DNA from: Spirochaetia bacterium
GTDB lineage: Bacteria; Spirochaetota; Spirochaetia; CADAEX01
Assembly: GCA_024402405.1 (NCBI GenBank)
Contig: JAKSTW010000007.1
Location: forward strand, 1 to 59,221
Direction of reading: 5' to 3'
DNA: 59,221 nt
Part shown: piece after piece, positions 41,330 through 50,965 of the stretch
Numbering within the stretch: the stretch's first letter is position 1
How the letters are laid out: the number at the start of each line of letters is the position of its first letter
Position numbers and translations under genes: made by a program
Notes under the pieces: generated by a model
Databases searched by the model: none
Told to the model about the DNA's origin: nothing
The model's input: the letters and a program-made list of their open reading frames with translations, nothing else

Positions 41330-43024
41330 ATGGAAGGATTCTATAAAAAAAGTTCTGAGATTTTTATTGATAAGCTGCATGAGGCTGGTGTTGAGTATAT
41401 TTTCGGATATCCTGGTGCCAGTGCCATTGATATTTTTGACGCGCTGCTGGAATCTCCTATAAAATTTCTGCTGGCACGTCATGAGCAGGGTGCTGTGCAC
41501 ATGGCTGACGGTTATGCACGTGCTACAGGCAAGCCTGGGGTCGTTCTGGTCACTTCCGGACCTGGAGCTACCAATACCGTATCCGGAATATTCACTGCCA
41601 AAATGGATTCTGTTCCTCTGGTCGTCATCTGCGGTCAGCAGTCAGTGCCGAATCTTGGTGTTGATTCTTTCCAGGAGGTGGATGTTACCGGTCTCACATT
41701 TCCTATTGTGAAACATTCTTATCTTATAAAAAAGGCTACAGACATTCCAAGGATCGTCAGAGAGGCATTTCTCATTGCCAGTACCGGACGTCCGGGACCT
41801 GTGCTCATAGACTTTCCGAAGAATATCTCGGAGCAGGCTATTCCTGTGAATACTCCTGATGCATGTGATCTTCCGGGATATACATATCAGCATGATGTGA
41901 ACCTGGGGGAGATAATTGCGGCTGCGGATCTGATAATGGATGCCCAGAGACCTGTGATAATGGCAGGGCATGGAGCTCTGATATCCAGGGCTGAGACTGT
42001 ACTTTCCGGATTTGCCAGGAAAATGAGCATTCCTGTGGTGAATACTCTGCTGGGCAAGGGAGCTTTTCCGGAGACCGATCCCCTCAGTCTGGGAATGGCC
42101 GGAATGCACGGAACAGCTTATGCCAACAAGGCTCTCCTGGAGTGTGATCTGGTGATTTCCATCGGTTCCAGGTGGGATGACCGTATTGTTGGGAATCCTG
42201 CCACATTCTGCCGGGAGGCAAAAAAGATCCATATTGATATAGATCCGTCGGAGATCGACAAGATCATAAAGGTCGATGTGGGAATTGCCGGGGATGCCAG
42301 AGAGATCCTTGAGACATTGGACCGTGTCTGCCAGCCAAAGCAGAATAAGGAATGGATCCGCAGGATCAACAGGCTGAAGAAAGATTTCCCTCTGAAATAC
42401 CGTAAAGGCGGGAAGTCCAAAGTTCCGCATATCGTTGAGGAAATTTACAGGATAACCGGAGGCAAGGCCATAATATCCACAGACGTGGGACAGCATCAGA
42501 TGTGGGCAGCCCAGTATTATAAGACCGATTATCCTTTTCAGTGGATCTCATCCGGCGGTGCCGGAACCATGGGATTCGGATTTCCTGCTGCCGTCGGCGC
42601 TCAGATAGGCAATCCTGACCGGACTGTGGTGGCCATAGTTGGTGATGGCGGATTCCAGATGACCATGGAGGAGCTTTCTGTTATCGCAGTGGCTCAGATT
42701 CCTGTGAAGATAATAATAATGAACAACCATTATCTTGGAATGGTACGGCAGTGGCAGAATATTTTCTACGGAAACCGCCTTTCCTGCGTCCAGCTGTCAG
42801 GCAATCCTGATTTTGTGCAGCTGGCAAAAAGCTACAAGATAAAGGGATATAATATCAGGAGACCTGCGGATGTGCGGCGTATCCTGAAAAGTGCATTTGC
42901 TTACAAAGGGCCGTGTCTGGTGAACGTAGAGGTGGACAGGGAAGCCAATGTCTATCCTATGATTCCAGCCGGAAGCTCACTGGACGGAATGATTCTGGAG
43001 GAAAAAAATGGTAAGAGACAATGA
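41330..43024 (+). CDS. ilvB: acetolactate synthase, large subunit
   Basis: The thiamine-diphosphate enzyme condenses two pyruvates to acetolactate or pyruvate with 2-oxobutyrate, the entry to valine, leucine and isoleucine. The 564-residue chain has the catalytic Glu in [27 protein letters not shown], the [17 protein letters not shown] loop typical of anabolic enzymes, and the ThDP-binding [14 protein letters not shown] with [12 protein letters not shown]. The small subunit gene overlaps it, arguing for the anabolic form. Other ilv genes are not in this window. Confidence 0.96.
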   Translation: MEGFYKKSSEIFIDKLHEAGVEYIFGYPGASAIDIFDALLESPIKFLLARHEQGAVHMADGYARATGKPGVVLVTSGPGATNTVSGIFTAKMDSVPLVVICGQQSVPNLGVDSFQEVDVTGLTFPIVKHSYLIKKATDIPRIVREAFLIASTGRPGPVLIDFPKNISEQAIPVNTPDACDLPGYTYQHDVNLGEIIAAADLIMDAQRPVIMAGHGALISRAETVLSGFARKMSIPVVNTLLGKGAFPETDPLSLGMAGMHGTAYANKALLECDLVISIGSRWDDRIVGNPATFCREAKKIHIDIDPSEIDKIIKVDVGIAGDAREILETLDRVCQPKQNKEWIRRINRLKKDFPLKYRKGGKSKVPHIVEEIYRITGGKAIISTDVGQHQMWAAQYYKTDYPFQWISSGGAGTMGFGFPAAVGAQIGNPDRTVVAIVGDGGFQMTMEELSVIAVAQIPVKIIIMNNHYLGMVRQWQNIFYGNRLSCVQLSGNPDFVQLAKSYKIKGYNIRRPADVRRILKSAFAYKGPCLVNVEVDREANVYPMIPAGSSLDGMILEEKNGKRQ

Positions 43025-43499
43025 TAAGCATGTTATCAGTCTGAAGGTCAGCAACAAACCTGGTGTGCTTATCCGTGTTGCGCTGGTTTTTGCAAGGCGT
43101 GGTTACAATATAGACAGTCTGGTGGTGTCCGAAGAAAGTGATCCAAGATTCTCCCGCATGACCATCACAGCCTCCGGGGACAAGGATATCCTGATCCAGA
43201 TAATCAAGCAGCTGAACAAGCTGGTGGATGTGATCTCTGCCATTGACTATACAGATGTGGATACCATAGAGAGAGAGCTTTCTGTGCTGAAGGTAGACTG
43301 TCCGCCGGAGAAGAGGGCGGAAATCTTTCCTATGGTGGAGGTTTTCAAGGGAAAGATCGTTGATATAGCGCCCAACACCATAACATTTGAGGCTGCCGGT
43401 CCAAGTGAGCGTATGGATGCACTCCGGACTACCTTTGCCCCTTACGGCATACGGGAGAATGTCCGCACCGGAAAAGTCATTATGCGCCGCGGTGACTGA
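43008..43499 (+). CDS. ilvN: acetolactate synthase, small regulatory subunit
   Basis: The regulatory subunit stimulates the large subunit and binds valine for feedback inhibition. The 163-residue protein begins with an ACT domain ([25 protein letters not shown]) and ends with the usual second domain ([12 protein letters not shown]). Its ATG lies 17 bp inside ilvB, preceded by GGAGG within the ilvB end, so the subunits are made together. Confidence 0.96.
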   Translation: MVRDNDKHVISLKVSNKPGVLIRVALVFARRGYNIDSLVVSEESDPRFSRMTITASGDKDILIQIIKQLNKLVDVISAIDYTDVDTIERELSVLKVDCPPEKRAEIFPMVEVFKGKIVDIAPNTITFEAAGPSERMDALRTTFAPYGIRENVRTGKVIMRRGD

Positions 43500-43508
43500 A
43501 AGGATGAT

Positions 43509-44774
43509 ATGATGAAAAAAGTATATCTGTTCAATGTTTTGCCTGCACTTGTTATGGCAGCCTTTGTTTTTATACTGATGCCTGTTCCCGCTTTTTCTTA
43601 TGAAGGCACATATATCGGTATCAAAAATTATGGAAAGATCGGACGTTCTGTGGCACTTGATCCGAAGAAAGCAATATATTATTTCAATGTTGACGGAAAG
43701 AAAAAGAAATTTTCCATTGACTGCGGTGTGATTTATCCAGACCGGATAAGCGATGTAGAGAAGGCTGATGACAAAGATTATTTCTGCGTGATGCCTGCAG
43801 AAGATGGTGCATATCCGATACAGAATATCCTGCATGAGGGTGAATCATACAGGATCACACTGAAAGGCAGGAAGATCGTTTCATGTGAGCCTGTGTGTGT
43901 GGAGCACCCTGTATCATCAGTTGTTTCTGGCATTCCAGGAAAACGCACTGTGAAGAATTTCTTACAGACAGCACTTATGCCTGTGGGAAATGTGCTTTAT
44001 GTATATGGCGGAGGATGGGACTGGCAGGATATCGGTGCTTCAGACATTGCCCGTACTATAGGATTTTCGGAGACATGGAAAAAATTTTTTGACAGCCAGG
44101 ATGAGAATTATTTATATGAAGATGATGATGACCCGTTGAATTCCACATATCCGTACGGTGAGTGGAACCAGTATTATTACCTTGGACTTGACTGCAGCGG
44201 ATATGTTGGCTGGACTTTATACAATACGATGTTCGATAAAAGTTTGGCTTATCCTGGCTTTGTCACCAGTTCCGGAAAGATGGCTGAGAGACTGGCTGAA
44301 AAATATAAGCTTGGAATCTGGAACCATCATGTGACAGAACTGCGCCCTGGAGATATAGTAAGTCTCAGTTCGCATGTGTACATATGTGTGGGTGTATGTG
44401 AAGACGGAAGCATGGTATTTCTGGAAAGTACGCCTTCTCCAAGCCGTACTGGCAAACGTGGCGGAGGGGTGCAGCTTTCAGCTTTCTCTATGAAAGGTGC
44501 AGATGATCATGACTGCGATGCATACAGGCTGGCTTCATACTATATGGAAAAATATTATCCTGAATGGTATTCAAGATATCCTGTTTTTTTAAGCTGTCCT
44601 GACTCATATTTCAGTTTCCCGGATGATAAGCCTTCCTCCGGTGTATTCAGATGGAATTTGACAGATGATGCACTTGATGGATCTGGAACTGTGTTTATAG
44701 GACTTGCCGATCCTGATGGCATTACCGGCATGAGTGCAGCTGAAGTTCTGGCTGTTCTGTTTGGTGAAAAGTGA
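43509..44774 (+). CDS. exported NlpC/P60-like cysteine peptidase
   Basis: The 421-residue protein has a Sec signal peptide ending near PVPAFS/YEG. Residues about 30-150 may form SH3-like or other small beta domains. The catalytic part shows GLDCSGYVGW (Cys229) and LRPGDIVSLSSHVYICVG (His289), the order and spacing of NlpC/P60 and CHAP-type peptidases that cut peptidoglycan stem peptides. A third catalytic residue is not certain. An acidic stretch (YEDDDDP) precedes the cysteine. Its ATG is 9 bp past ilvN with AAAGGA upstream, an odd operon partner for acetolactate synthase. The operon ends at a terminator. Confidence 0.83.
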   Translation: MMKKVYLFNVLPALVMAAFVFILMPVPAFSYEGTYIGIKNYGKIGRSVALDPKKAIYYFNVDGKKKKFSIDCGVIYPDRISDVEKADDKDYFCVMPAEDGAYPIQNILHEGESYRITLKGRKIVSCEPVCVEHPVSSVVSGIPGKRTVKNFLQTALMPVGNVLYVYGGGWDWQDIGASDIARTIGFSETWKKFFDSQDENYLYEDDDDPLNSTYPYGEWNQYYYLGLDCSGYVGWTLYNTMFDKSLAYPGFVTSSGKMAERLAEKYKLGIWNHHVTELRPGDIVSLSSHVYICVGVCEDGSMVFLESTPSPSRTGKRGGGVQLSAFSMKGADDHDCDAYRLASYYMEKYYPEWYSRYPVFLSCPDSYFSFPDDKPSSGVFRWNLTDDALDGSGTVFIGLADPDGITGMSAAEVLAVLFGEK

Positions 44775-44793
44775 AAATCGTGACTGCATAAAA

Positions 44794-44821
44794 AAAGCAG
44801 GTACATTTCTGCACCTGCTTT
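44794..44821. terminator. bidirectional terminator between the NlpC/P60 and DEAD-box genes
   Basis: AAAGCAGGT and ACCTGCTTT pair around a 10-nt loop. T-rich tracts lie on both sides, so it can end the plus-strand ilv operon and the minus-strand helicase gene. Confidence 0.85.
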
Positions 44822-44824
44822 CTC

Positions 44825-46729
44825 TTATTTTTTCTTCTTGGATTTTTTTCCGGAATAATCGTCATACCAGTGTCTTTCTTCCGGTTTCTCTTTATCCTTT
44901 TCCTTTTCTTTCCGGCTGCCGAACTTCATGCTTCTCCGTTCTGCCCGATTAGGCTGATGTCTTTCTCTGTCTCTGTCCCGGTCACGCTCTCTGCCGCGGT
45001 CGGATCTTCCTCTGGTTTTCCGTTCCTTCCGATCTTCCAAGTCATTATGCTCATCTTCGCCGGTATTTTCATGGCTGGCTGTATCCTTCCATGTGTCGCT
45101 TCTGTCGTTTTTAGCCAGTGTGATGGTTGGCAGCTTCTTGTCTTTCTTGGATTTTTCCACAGCATCCATTCCTGCTTTTACAGGCACTGTGGCAAATGAG
45201 AATGTTCCCTTGACTGAGATATCGTCGATGACATTTCCGCTGATCTTCACCAGCTTTTCCAGCAGTTTTACTATGTCCTTGGGACCTATGCCATCCTCGC
45301 GGCCACAGTTCAGGTGGATTCTGACTGTCTGTCCCTCGCGGTTTTTGCTGCGGCGCTGCGCCTTCTCCTGTTTCTCCTCGAACTGCTTTATGGACTTGTA
45401 TCTGTCGGTGTCGAAGATCGTGCCGTATGCTGTGTGGAGCATGGCCTTGACCGCATCCTTTGCTCCCAGCTGTGCTATGAGCTTATCTGCAAATGCCTCA
45501 ACTGCCTCATCCTGTGGTGTCTGCTCCTGGGTGGCATTGGCCAGTGCCTTCTCCAGTCTGTCGCAGCGTATCTCAAGTATGGAATCGATGGCTGGTACTT
45601 TCACTGTCCGTATTGTGCTGCCCAGTGCTGTCTGGGATTTTCTGGTGAAGTCCCTGAGCTTGTATCTGATGGACGGACGGATGAAGCTGACTGCAATTCC
45701 TTTCTCTCCGGCACGTCCTGTTCTTCCTATTCTGTGGACATAACTGTCGAAGTCTCTTGGCAGATCCCAGTTGATCACATGGGTCAGCCGTTCCACATCT
45801 ATTCCTCTGGCAGCCACATCAGTGGCAATGAGAATTGTGGTTATCTTGTTCCTGAAACGGCGGAGTGTCCTTTCTCTGGCTTCCTGGGACAGGTTGCCGT
45901 GGAGTGCTTCTGCCGGATAGCCATCCTCTGTGAGTTTTCTGGATATCTCATCTGCCTCTATTTTGGTAGGGCAGAATACCAGTCCGTGGAAGTCCTCTGT
46001 GGAGTCAATTATCCTTTTCAATGCCTCGTATCTGTCATCAGCCTGAAGGATCATGGCTTCCTGCTCTGTGAGTATCTCCTCTTTCTCAGGTGCATCTTCC
46101 TCGATCACCTCAGTCTCTCCCAGCTGCTCATTGATTATCCTGACTATAGGTGCAGGCATGGTGGCTGAGAAAAGTGCCACCTTCTTTTCGCTGTTGGCAT
46201 GGTCTATGATGGCCCTCACATCATCTATGAAACCCATATCCAGCATTTCATCGGCTTCATCCAGAATAAGGTATTTTATCTGTGAGAGATCCAGACTGCC
46301 TCTGTCTATATGATCCTGTACTCTTCCAGGTGTGCCCACCACTATTTCAGAACCACGCTCCAGAGCTCTGAGCTGAAGTCCCATGGATGCACCTCCGTAG
46401 ACTGCTGTGATCCTCGGATAACGGCTATTTGTGAAAGATGATATTTCCTGTGATATCTGCAGTGCCAGCTCTCTGGTAGGTGCCAGGATCAGTGCCTGTG
46501 GTATGTCAGTCCGTTCTGCGATCTTATGTACTAAAGGAATGCCGAATGCTGCGGTCTTTCCTGTTCCTGTTCTTGCTTTTACAGCCACATTCTTGTCTTC
46601 GGCCAGCAGGAGTGGGATTATCTTTTCCTGCACCGGTGTAAGTGTCCTGAATCCCTTGGCTTCCAGAGCCTCAAGAACGCTTTCTGAAAGGGGATAATCA
46701 GTAAAAAGTTTTTCGTTGTTGTTTTCCAT
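44825..46729 (-). CDS. deaD: DEAD-box RNA helicase
   Basis: This 634-residue protein unwinds RNA in ribosome assembly or mRNA decay. Helicase motifs are in order: the Q motif FRTLTPVQ, ARTGTGKTAA, PTRELALQ, LDEADEML, SATMPAP and HRIGRTGRAGEKG. Residues about 475-555 resemble the DbpA-type RNA-binding domain (VRIHLNCGREDGIGPKDIVKLL). The last 70 residues are an extreme basic and acidic low-complexity tail (RGRERDRDRDRE), probably unstructured and RNA-binding. No Shine-Dalgarno sequence precedes the ATG; an extended -10 lies 7 nt upstream. Confidence 0.93.
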   Translation of the reverse strand: MENNNEKLFTDYPLSESVLEALEAKGFRTLTPVQEKIIPLLLAEDKNVAVKARTGTGKTAAFGIPLVHKIAERTDIPQALILAPTRELALQISQEISSFTNSRYPRITAVYGGASMGLQLRALERGSEIVVGTPGRVQDHIDRGSLDLSQIKYLILDEADEMLDMGFIDDVRAIIDHANSEKKVALFSATMPAPIVRIINEQLGETEVIEEDAPEKEEILTEQEAMILQADDRYEALKRIIDSTEDFHGLVFCPTKIEADEISRKLTEDGYPAEALHGNLSQEARERTLRRFRNKITTILIATDVAARGIDVERLTHVINWDLPRDFDSYVHRIGRTGRAGEKGIAVSFIRPSIRYKLRDFTRKSQTALGSTIRTVKVPAIDSILEIRCDRLEKALANATQEQTPQDEAVEAFADKLIAQLGAKDAVKAMLHTAYGTIFDTDRYKSIKQFEEKQEKAQRRSKNREGQTVRIHLNCGREDGIGPKDIVKLLEKLVKISGNVIDDISVKGTFSFATVPVKAGMDAVEKSKKDKKLPTITLAKNDRSDTWKDTASHENTGEDEHNDLEDRKERKTRGRSDRGRERDRDRDRERHQPNRAERRSMKFGSRKEKEKDKEKPEERHWYDDYSGKKSKKKK

Positions 46730-46736
46730 TAAACAT

Positions 46737-46742
46737 ACAATA
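46737..46742 (-). promoter_or_regulatory. extended -10 of the DEAD-box gene (leaderless type)
   Basis: TGATATTGT carries TATTGT with an upstream TGn. The ATG comes 7 nt later. The -35 region is weak. Confidence 0.45.
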
Positions 46743-46806
46743 TCAGTTAAAAAACGTTTTTGCTATATTTTTATATTAATATCTTAAATTTTCTTAACTT
46801 GTGTGG

Positions 46807-46812
46807 TATAAT
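46807..46812 (+). promoter_or_regulatory. extended -10 of gpsA
   Basis: TATAAT is preceded by TGG, an extended -10 element. Unlike the leaderless class, the transcript has about 20 nt including AAGGAG before the ATG. Confidence 0.6.
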
Positions 46813-46839
46813 CAAAAAACTATTCATAAGGAGTTTTTT

Positions 46840-47919
46840 ATGACACCTAAAGTAGGAGTAATAAATGCTGGTGCCTGGGGAACAGCAGTAGCCAAGCAGA
46901 TAGCACAGAAAGGTATAGAAGTTCAGATGTGGGATTTTATGGAATCCGTTGTGGAGGACATAAATATCAATCATGCAAACACTAAATATCTGCCGGGAGT
47001 CAAACTTCCTCCGACACTTACAGCATCTACAGATATAGTGGAAGTGGGTGAGGGGAAGGATTTCATCATTATAGCCACTCCATCACTCTATCTGGTGAAT
47101 ACAGTCAAGAAGCTTCTGGATGTGGATGGCATCCGTGAGGGCAAGACTCTTGTTGGAGTTATTTCAAAGGGATTCATTCCTACAGCCTCAGGCCCGAAAC
47201 TGATTCTCAATGTCCTGGAAGATTATTTCCCTGGATTCTACCGTGATAATATCGTATATATCGCAGGTCCTAGCCATGCCGAGGAGGTTGCCCGGAACAA
47301 ATTCACCGGACTCATCAGCTCATGCAAGAATGGCAAGAACTCGATCAAATTCAGGGAGCTTCTCAACAGCAAGTCCCTTATCGTGTTCTCTTCCTTCGAT
47401 GTTGTGGGTGTGCAGACATGTGCCGCAGTGAAAAATATAATAGCCATTGCATTCGGTATTCTGGATGCTTTCAAGGAACAGTCACCTCTTTTCGGAGACA
47501 ATACAGAATCTCTCCTTCTGGCTGCCGGTCTCAATGAGATCCAGACTCTGGGTCAGGCTCTGGGTGCCACACATCCTGAGACCTTCACCTCCATTTCAGG
47601 CGTCGGAGACCTGGATGTTACCTGCCGCAGTATTCACGGAAGAAACAGACGTTTCGGACAGGATATCATAAATAAGAATATTCTGGAGAATTTCACAGAT
47701 ATTGATGACCTGATAAAGAACATCAGCAAGATCGGATATCTGGCTGAAGGTGCTGTAGCTGCCAAATATGTCAAGCAGATCATTGATGACCACAAGCTCA
47801 AACTGCCTATCTCATCAATGGTTTACAGCATAATAAATAAGGAGATCTCTCCTGAAAATGCGATATGTGCTCTTGTGGGTAATTCCATGGAGCTTATGGG
47901 TACAGGGGATAAGGATTAA
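46840..47919 (+). CDS. gpsA: glycerol-3-phosphate dehydrogenase (NAD(P)+)
   Basis: The enzyme reduces dihydroxyacetone phosphate to sn-glycerol 3-phosphate for phospholipids. The 359-residue chain has the dinucleotide-binding INAGAWGTAVAKQIA, the substrate-binding GPSHAEEVARN, the catalytic lysine in TCAAVKNIIAIAFGI and the family block GVGDLDVTC with GRNRRFGQ. The Rossmann motif reads NAGAWG instead of GAGSWG, a small deviation. AAGGAG is 7 nt before the ATG at 46840. Its stop shares the palindrome TTAA with the convergent DHH gene. Confidence 0.95.
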   Translation: MTPKVGVINAGAWGTAVAKQIAQKGIEVQMWDFMESVVEDININHANTKYLPGVKLPPTLTASTDIVEVGEGKDFIIIATPSLYLVNTVKKLLDVDGIREGKTLVGVISKGFIPTASGPKLILNVLEDYFPGFYRDNIVYIAGPSHAEEVARNKFTGLISSCKNGKNSIKFRELLNSKSLIVFSSFDVVGVQTCAAVKNIIAIAFGILDAFKEQSPLFGDNTESLLLAAGLNEIQTLGQALGATHPETFTSISGVGDLDVTCRSIHGRNRRFGQDIINKNILENFTDIDDLIKNISKIGYLAEGAVAAKYVKQIIDDHKLKLPISSMVYSIINKEISPENAICALVGNSMELMGTGDKD

Positions 47920-48914
47920 TTCACTGTACTGAAAAATTCTGCCACCAGGGGAAGGATCTGTTTCCTTGAGGGAACCACATTTCCCTGGCGGTAGATTTCC
48001 ATTCCCTTTATCCTGCCTTTTGCAGACATATCAAGACTGTGACAGTTCAGAAAGCTGATTATTTTTACAGCCGTTTCAGAGACTGGCAGAATGGCCAGCT
48101 CTTTCTGGAATGTGCCATGATTGAAGAATGTCATTATCAGCAGATATGCCAGTTTTTTATCTGCCATGAAGGTTGCGGCTTCCTCTGAGAAATCAGGATG
48201 AGTCTCTGCTGTTTTTTCCAGGCTTTCGTATATGGCACTGAATCCGATTTTCCCGGCAGATGTGCTTATCTCCTTGTAATCTTTCTGAAGCAGTTCTCCT
48301 GTGGTATATCCTTTCAGATCTGTCCTGGCAGACAGTATCTTCCTGTAAAGTTCCTCAGCCTGAGCAAGATCCATATCCAGTATCTTCAGACAGTGTGCAA
48401 GGATGATTCTGTCCTTTTCCTTTGCCAGTCCTGCCTCCGGAGACATACAGGCTGTGTCTGTGAGTATGGCACTGGCTGCCAGATATGCCCAGGTTCTGTC
48501 CAGCTCCATTCCGGATTCCAGTATATGGCTGACCACCACAGTGGCGCAGGAACCCACCGCCTCAATATGCTTTTCTGCGGCATTGGTTCCATCATCCCTG
48601 TGGTGGTCAAGTATCAGAGTGACTGCATCTGACAGGTGACACTGGCTGTCCGACAGATGGTTGTGATCCACCAGGACTAGCTCCAGAGAGCCATCCCGGT
48701 GCATCTGTTCCAGTGGTATCTCATCAACGAAGTGGAGACAGTCTGCGGATATGCCTGCCTGGTTCAGCACGAAAGATACTTCTTTACGCAGTCTGAGCTC
48801 ATTCCTTGGGATATTTATTACAGGTATGGCATTGAAAGCCTGTGCATACAGGATGGTGCATACTGTGGAATCCAGATCAGCCGCCTGGTTGCACAGCACT
48901 GCTTTATTTTTCAT
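47916..48914 (-). CDS. DHH/DHHA2 phosphoesterase, exopolyphosphatase or pyrophosphatase-like
   Basis: The 332-residue protein has the DHH metal-binding motifs (NQAADLDSTVCTILYA, LVDHNHLS, LILDHHRDD) and a C-terminal DHHA2 domain ending with the substrate-binding VPSRKQILP. This combination occurs in manganese-dependent inorganic pyrophosphatases and in PPX1/Prune exopolyphosphatases; the AADLDST form is closer to the latter. The ATG at 48914 fits the domain start and overlaps the CpXC gene by 11 bp; longer forms from 48974 or 49004 would overlap by 71 or 101 bp. Only a weak ribosome site is visible. It is the last gene of the rpsB operon. Confidence 0.85.
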   Translation of the reverse strand: MKNKAVLCNQAADLDSTVCTILYAQAFNAIPVINIPRNELRLRKEVSFVLNQAGISADCLHFVDEIPLEQMHRDGSLELVLVDHNHLSDSQCHLSDAVTLILDHHRDDGTNAAEKHIEAVGSCATVVVSHILESGMELDRTWAYLAASAILTDTACMSPEAGLAKEKDRIILAHCLKILDMDLAQAEELYRKILSARTDLKGYTTGELLQKDYKEISTSAGKIGFSAIYESLEKTAETHPDFSEEAATFMADKKLAYLLIMTFFNHGTFQKELAILPVSETAVKIISFLNCHSLDMSAKGRIKGMEIYRQGNVVPSRKQILPLVAEFFSTVN

Positions 48915-49590
48915 CTGTACTGTCGGCTGGTTTATCTGCCTGCCCGTCAGTTCCTTCTTCCTGGATGTCCTCATATACTCTGGAAATCCTGAGAACTGAC
49001 ACATAAGGAGGTGTCAGAAAAAGGGAGAATGGCTCCATGCGCTTGTATGCCAGCATTTTGACTCTGGCCACATCATAGAAGCTCTTGGGTATTGCCAGAA
49101 AACCAACCTCATCCTGTTTCAGTCCATGAATCTGGAAAATAAGGTTGCTTTTCTCATCCAGATGGTCAAAATAACATCTGACCTCATTCTCCGGCTTGTT
49201 GTCTGCCTCGATTTTGGACAGCATATAATATTTGACTGTCTCCACCACCAGGTCATCCAGCCCCTCATTTACGATTTTCAGTTTCTCCTGAAGCTCCGGG
49301 AATCCTATGACGATCCGGCTGACTTTCTTGAACTGATATCTGGATTTGCCACGGAGATAATCATCTCTTTCTCTTTCAGGCACAAAAAGGATATCTATTT
49401 TTTTATCTTCATGCTTTATGGTGAAGTTGAATTCAGGATGCAGCTCCTTTCCGCATTTAGGGCATTTGACTGACATGAAGGTTCCCTCAAAAATCCGGTT
49501 GGCCACCTCAGGTGTCTTTTTTAGATCTATCTCTTCATCGTATTCAAAAGGTACAGGTGCAAAACAGGAACATGGAACTAATTTTTTCAT
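48904..49590 (-). CDS. CpXC-domain protein
   Basis: The 228-residue protein carries two cysteine pairs, PCSCF (Cys7, Cys9) and VKCPKCGKEL (about 43-46), the pattern of the CpXC domain (probably a zinc-binding knuckle). The remainder is a mixed alpha/beta region with EKLKIVNEGLDDLVVETVKYYML, ending in an acidic tail. The function of the family is unknown; it is common in spirochetes and Firmicutes. AAGGAG is 7 nt before the ATG. Its place between rseP and the DHH gene gives no clear role. Confidence 0.85.
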   Translation of the reverse strand: MKKLVPCSCFAPVPFEYDEEIDLKKTPEVANRIFEGTFMSVKCPKCGKELHPEFNFTIKHEDKKIDILFVPERERDDYLRGKSRYQFKKVSRIVIGFPELQEKLKIVNEGLDDLVVETVKYYMLSKIEADNKPENEVRCYFDHLDEKSNLIFQIHGLKQDEVGFLAIPKSFYDVARVKMLAYKRMEPFSLFLTPPYVSVLRISRVYEDIQEEGTDGQADKPADSTDEK

Positions 49591-49602
49591 AAATATCTCC
49601 TT

Positions 49603-50961
49603 TTATTTTCGTAATAAGAAGATCACATCGTTAAAGACTGTGAAGATCATCAATGTGATAAGCAGTGCAAATCCTATCATCTGATATCTGAATGCCGCTT
49701 TTGGCGGGATTTTCTTTCTTGTGACAAGCTCAATGAGGCACAGCAGTATTCCACCGCCGTCCAGTGCCGGTATCGGAAGCAGATTCATGAAGAAGAGCGC
49801 TATGTTTATCAGGGAAAGGAACTGGAAAAATGAGATGAGTCCTTCGCTGATGCTGACGCCGAAACCCTGGGATGTGATTTCTCCCATCATGTATGTTATT
49901 CTGATAGGACCTGATACAGCCTGGCTCAGATCGACACCGCCGAACAGCAGTTTCAGGCTTTTCACGGAGATGGCAAGTGTCTTGAATGACTCTGTGGTTC
50001 CTTTTCTCAATGCCTGGAAAATATTCATGTCCGGTGAGTCATAGGACTGCACCTGGAATGAGAATCCGGGATCTGCCACTCCCTGATCATTGTAGTTCAG
50101 TATAAGCTCAGTCTCCATTTTCTGTCCGTCCCTGAGATATGTCAGGTGTACTTTGGATGGTTTTTCCCACAGCACGGACACTATATCCATATAATTTCTG
50201 ACTTCCTGATCCTCTGCCATGACAATTATATCACCATGCTGCAGCCCGGCGATGTATGCTGATGAGTTCTGTGTCACCTGGTCTATGACAGGATCTATCC
50301 ACGGATATACACCTATGGTTCCGGCTCCTGTGGATTTGTTCAGCTCAGGTACGATGGACACATGCAGTTCCTGACCGTCCCGGAGGATCGTCATTTCCAG
50401 AGTGTCCTTGGCTTTCACAGCTATGGCTTCTCTCATGTCCTGAAAGTTTGTTATTTCCCTGCCGTTTACTGCTGTGACATAATCTCCGGTTTTCAGCCCT
50501 GCACGGTCTGCCGCAAACTCCTGTTCCCCCGGATGGTATTCTGATGCCAGTATGATCCTGTTCTCCGGACTCATTACTGAGAATCCTGACATCCAGATGA
50601 CAGAAAGGGCGATTATTGAGAATATCAGGTTCATGAAAGGACCTGCAAAATATATTATGGCTTTTTTCAGCGGATGGGCAGCATTGAGAGACCCCTCTGT
50701 GTCCTGCGGCACTTCCTGGGTATCATTCTCCGGGCTGTCATGGAATTCCTCACCCTTCATCTTGCAGTATCCGCCCATAGGCAGCAGTGACAGTCTGTAT
50801 TCTGTTTCACCTTTGGTGAATGATAATATTTTTGGACCCCAGCCTATGGAAAATGCCTCAACTTTTACGCCGCACAGTTTTGCCGCAATGAAATGTCCTG
50901 CCTCATGGAAGCAGACTACCATGCCGAGTCCGATCAAACCTATAATTATGTTAAGAATCAT
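49603..50961 (-). CDS. rseP: site-2 intramembrane metalloprotease RseP
   Basis: RseP-type proteases cut membrane-embedded anti-sigma factors and remnant signal peptides. The 452-residue protein has the zinc-binding HEAGH in the first helix (His19-His23), two PDZ domains (around residues 125-210 and 220-300; AGLKTGDYVTAVNGREI and AGLQHGDIIVMAEDQEV), and the second active-site motif NLLPIPALDGG in a later helix. It follows cdsA after 4 bp with no clear ribosome site, so it is probably coupled. In the Treponema order I remember, dxr lies between the two; it is missing here. Confidence 0.96.
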   Translation of the reverse strand: MILNIIIGLIGLGMVVCFHEAGHFIAAKLCGVKVEAFSIGWGPKILSFTKGETEYRLSLLPMGGYCKMKGEEFHDSPENDTQEVPQDTEGSLNAAHPLKKAIIYFAGPFMNLIFSIIALSVIWMSGFSVMSPENRIILASEYHPGEQEFAADRAGLKTGDYVTAVNGREITNFQDMREAIAVKAKDTLEMTILRDGQELHVSIVPELNKSTGAGTIGVYPWIDPVIDQVTQNSSAYIAGLQHGDIIVMAEDQEVRNYMDIVSVLWEKPSKVHLTYLRDGQKMETELILNYNDQGVADPGFSFQVQSYDSPDMNIFQALRKGTTESFKTLAISVKSLKLLFGGVDLSQAVSGPIRITYMMGEITSQGFGVSISEGLISFFQFLSLINIALFFMNLLPIPALDGGGILLCLIELVTRKKIPPKAAFRYQMIGFALLITLMIFTVFNDVIFLLRK

Positions 50962-50965
50962 TATT

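Noticed and set aside
41642-43835. long minus-strand frames opposite ilvB and ilvN
   Set aside because: Both span highly conserved genes with overlapping frames and show no domain, promoter or ribosome site.
45314-46168. 284-codon plus-strand frame opposite the DEAD-box gene
   Set aside because: Cysteine-, leucine- and serine-rich antisense translation of helicase motifs; no start signals.
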